From assembly GCF_030269445.1 (NCBI RefSeq), contig NZ_BSTJ01000003.1, positions 372,001 through 436,000 on the forward strand: a DNA stretch of 64,000 nt, in the 5' to 3' direction. Of this stretch, positions 62,145 through 64,000 are shown piece by piece. The translations under genes and the position numbers were made by a program. Numbering within the stretch: position 1 is the stretch's first letter; each line of letters starts with the position of its first letter. Source of the stretch: Actinoallomurus iriomotensis. GTDB lineage: Bacteria > Actinomycetota > Actinomycetes > Streptosporangiales > Streptosporangiaceae. The notes under the pieces were generated by a model, which worked only from the letters and a program-made list of their open reading frames with translations, had not been told where the DNA came from and made no database searches.

Positions 62145-62650
62145 GGCGCCAACCCCCGTTCTTCCAGTGCGAGTTTGAGCGCGCGCAGCGCGTAGTAGGA
62201 CCGCGACTTGACCGTGCCGGGCGGTACGCCGAGCGTCGCCGCGGCCTCGGCGACCGACCGTCCCCGGTAGTAGGTCTCGATGAGCACCGCCCGGTGCTCG
62301 GGGCTCAGGGTGGCGAGCGCCTCGGCGAACGTCCACGACTCCAGCGCGCGGCTGATCTCATCGGTGGCCGGAACGGCGGCGAGCCCGGCCTCACCGGCCT
62401 CGGGCGGACGCGACCGGCGCGCCCGGTGGGCGTCGACGACGAGGTTCTTGGCCACCGTGAACAGCCACGGCCGGATCGGACGGCCGTCCAGCGCCTCCGG
62501 ATGTCGCCAGGCACGCAGCAACGTCTCCTGGACCACGTCCTCCGCCTGATGCCGGTCACCCTCGGTCAGGCGCAGGACGTAACCCAGGAGCGGCCCCCCG
62601 TGTTCGGCGTACAGGGCGCGGAGAAGGCCCTCGTTCGCAGTCGGTCCCAC
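62141..62650 (-). CDS. ECF RNA polymerase sigma factor (SigL/SigK-like)
   Basis: A 169-residue ECF sigma factor: region 2 (HQAEDVVQETLLRAWRHPEA; RPIRPWLFTVAKNLVVDAHR) and region 4 (SPEHRAVLIETYYRGRSVAE; AATLGVPPGTVKSRSYYALR). GTG start. It is translationally coupled with the anti-sigma gene. Sigma factors of this type in actinomycetes respond to envelope or redox stress; the target genes are not visible here. Confidence 0.93.
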   Translation of the reverse strand: MGPTANEGLLRALYAEHGGPLLGYVLRLTEGDRHQAEDVVQETLLRAWRHPEALDGRPIRPWLFTVAKNLVVDAHRARRSRPPEAGEAGLAAVPATDEISRALESWTFAEALATLSPEHRAVLIETYYRGRSVAEAAATLGVPPGTVKSRSYYALRALKLALEERGLAP

Positions 62651-62730
62651 ACTTCAGACACGTACCGAAACGGCCGTAGGTTCACCGTAAGGCGCGCGGT
62701 TTCGGACCGGTCTGAACGGGCCGGCGCCCG

Positions 62731-63426
62731 TCAGTGCTCGGCGAGGCTCTCGAGGTTGACGTGCTGTCCCGTGGTCGTGACGCGCAGTCCGTCCGGCTGG
62801 ACCTGGACGTCGCTGATGGTGGTGTTCGCCGGGAGGCCCTTCACCGGCATGGTGAAGGTGAACGCCTGCTGGACCAGCGCGACGGGGATCGTGGCGCCAC
62901 CGGCGTCGACCGTCTGCGGCAGCACGCGGATCTTGCGCCCGGAGGGCCGCACGGTGACGGTGGCGCTGAGCGTACGGCTCATGCCGAGGACGGTGACCGG
63001 GCCGCGCACCTGCAGCGCGCTGCCCTTGGCCGAGACCTTCATGCCGTGCGGCGCCTGCTTGTTGACGTCGTCGTACGAGACGGTCGCGGTGGAGGTCGCC
63101 GTGTCGGCCACCATCTTGGAGGCGTCACCGTGCAGAGCGTCGGACAGCGGCGCGTCGACGCCCTTCAGCGTGACCATGGTGTTGGTCAGGTGCACCCCGA
63201 GCTGGGTCACGTCGCCGACGTTGACGTCGATCTCGCCGTACCTGCCGTTCAACGCCTGGTTCAGGAACGGGAAGCCCTTGATCTTGACCTTGGGCTTGTG
63301 GTCGAGGCCGTACTGCGACGCGACCTCCTTGGCTATCTGGTCCTGCGCCACCCACAGCCCGATGCGATCGGCGGCGATGACCACCCCGATCAGCAAGATC
63401 AGGAAGATCACCAGTACCTTGCGCAT
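62731..63426 (-). CDS. DUF2993 protein (LmeA-like)
   Basis: A 231-residue protein with an N-terminal uncleaved TM/signal segment (VLVIFLILLIGVVIAADRIG) and a DUF2993 domain (KVKIKGFPFLNQALNGRYGE; LPANTTISDVQVQPDGLRVT). DUF2993 members include mycobacterial LmeA, needed for mannan elongation in lipoglycans. The fold is a lipid-binding TULIP-like barrel, so binding of a membrane lipid outside the cell is likely. It is 80 bp upstream, on the same strand, of the sigma factor gene. The ~285 bp beyond its start contain no gene. Confidence 0.88.
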   Translation of the reverse strand: MRKVLVIFLILLIGVVIAADRIGLWVAQDQIAKEVASQYGLDHKPKVKIKGFPFLNQALNGRYGEIDVNVGDVTQLGVHLTNTMVTLKGVDAPLSDALHGDASKMVADTATSTATVSYDDVNKQAPHGMKVSAKGSALQVRGPVTVLGMSRTLSATVTVRPSGRKIRVLPQTVDAGGATIPVALVQQAFTFTMPVKGLPANTTISDVQVQPDGLRVTTTGQHVNLESLAEH

Positions 63427-63634
63427 GTCTCTCCCGTCGCCGATTCGTGATCACATTACCGGCGCCCGTGCCCTGGCGAGTCACCTCCGGTGATGACGTT
63501 CGCGGGCACGGAATCGCTCCACCGGATTACCGGCATCACCGCCGGTGGGGCGGCCGGGTGACGCCTCGCGGCCCCCTGATGGCGGCCGGTGCGTTCGCCG
63601 TCGCGACGCGATTCTTCCGCGGGTTGCGGGTCGG

Positions 63635-63662
63635 TCCGCCGGCCGCCGCTCCGGCCGGCGGA
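63635..63662 (-). terminator. Hairpin after the MoaD-like gene
   Basis: TCCGCCGGCC / GGCCGGCGGA, a perfect 10-bp stem with an 8-nt loop, about 50 bp beyond the MoaD-like stop. GC-only, no U-run. Confidence 0.5.
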
Positions 63663-63713
63663 TCGCCCGCCCCGCCTGCACTTCCGCCCGTCCTGACGAG
63701 CCGGAGGGCGGGG

Positions 63714-63968
63714 CTATCCCCCGGCGAACGGGGGCAGGACCTCGACGGTGGCGCCGTCGGGCAGGTCGATGGAGGCCGGGTCGCGCGTGCCGGCCGGGTC
63801 GCCGTCGACGAGGAAGGAACTCCGGGCGAGCACCCGCTGGAACTCCTCGCCGCGGCCGGCCGCCGCCGTCGTCAGCGCCTCCCCCAGAGTCACCGCGTCG
63901 TACGGCTCCTCCTCGACGCCCGCCGCCGCCCGGGCGGCGGCCCAGTATCTGATCAGGCCCTTCGCCAT
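63714..63968 (-). CDS. MoaD/ThiS-family sulfur carrier protein
   Basis: An 84-residue ubiquitin-fold protein with start MAKGLIRYWAAARAAAGVEE and the C-terminal Gly-Gly (ATVEVLPPFAGG) that is adenylated and thiocarboxylated. Molybdopterin synthase small subunit or a cysteine-biosynthesis sulfur carrier are both possible; the nearby sulfurtransferase operon makes a general sulfur-transfer role attractive. The activating enzyme gene is not in the window. Confidence 0.88.
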   Translation of the reverse strand: MAKGLIRYWAAARAAAGVEEEPYDAVTLGEALTTAAAGRGEEFQRVLARSSFLVDGDPAGTRDPASIDLPDGATVEVLPPFAGG

Positions 63969-64000
63969 CGGTCCCCCTCTTTTCGTGGTCTACACCACTC

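Overview
High-GC DNA with GTG/TTG starts, several apparently leaderless genes and many actinobacterial-only families (DUF2516, DUF1416, DUF5996, ESX/type VII secretion proteins, a TTA-free codon style). It reads as chromosome of a filamentous actinomycete; a Thermomonosporaceae/Streptosporangiales-type host (Actinomadura-like) is my best guess, from gene content only. No rRNA, tRNA, CRISPR array, phage or complete insertion sequence was recognised.

Left part (1-20 kb): the 3' part of a giant repeat-built protein; a BlaI-type repressor plus M56-type membrane protease pair behind two identical 10-bp palindromes; an MmpL/RND exporter divergent from a TetR regulator; a secreted protein; an NlpC/P60-like pseudogene; an HTH-Clp_N protein with two 17-bp palindromes at its start codon; an alanyl-tRNA editing protein; a GDSL lipoprotein; an XRE regulator-HbhA-like-DUF2516 block matching the mycobacterial Rv0474-hbhA-Rv0476 order; a serine beta-lactamase-like hydrolase; a zinc metallopeptidase; a DUF2207 protein whose usual Gly-rich tail is missing exactly where an IS605-type tnpB remnant begins.

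Middle (19.5-30.7 kb): housekeeping and stress genes: a His-rich secreted protein, asparaginase, a Ser/Thr kinase, a BKACE enzyme, D-aminoacyl-tRNA deacylase, YgfZ, a Fur-family regulator, nitrobindin, a GIDE-domain protein, DsrE, a nuclease, an NmrA-type reductase and its divergent Lrp/AsnC-like regulator. At 26.23-26.47 kb a free-standing transcription unit with consensus-like promoter, an extended anti-16S ribosome binding site, a 12-codon ORF and a row of hairpins stands out.

30.7-36.1 kb: a HerA/DUF87-type ATPase, a divergent small coiled-coil protein and a two-TM protein with a TraG/VirD4-like domain that lacks a visible Walker A. This looks like a functional set of unknown purpose beside the secretion locus.

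36.3-57.8 kb: an ESX/type VII secretion locus. It holds eccB, eccC (three ATPase domains on one chain), eccD, two mycosins, two WXG100-like proteins, a substrate with the WLTEDED tail, large low-complexity substrates (19-Gln tract), two YbaB-like proteins, and a chain of small single-TM proteins linked by ATGA overlaps through a 23-residue ORF. No eccE or eccA is seen. An ECF42-type sigma factor/YCII pair sits inside it.

Right end (57.7-64 kb): a large membrane protein, a sulfur-transfer operon (thioredoxin-like, a Cys-containing leader peptide, DUF4395, rhodanese sulfurtransferase, DUF1416) ended by a strong hairpin, an ECF sigma/anti-sigma pair, a DUF2993 protein and a MoaD/ThiS-like sulfur carrier.
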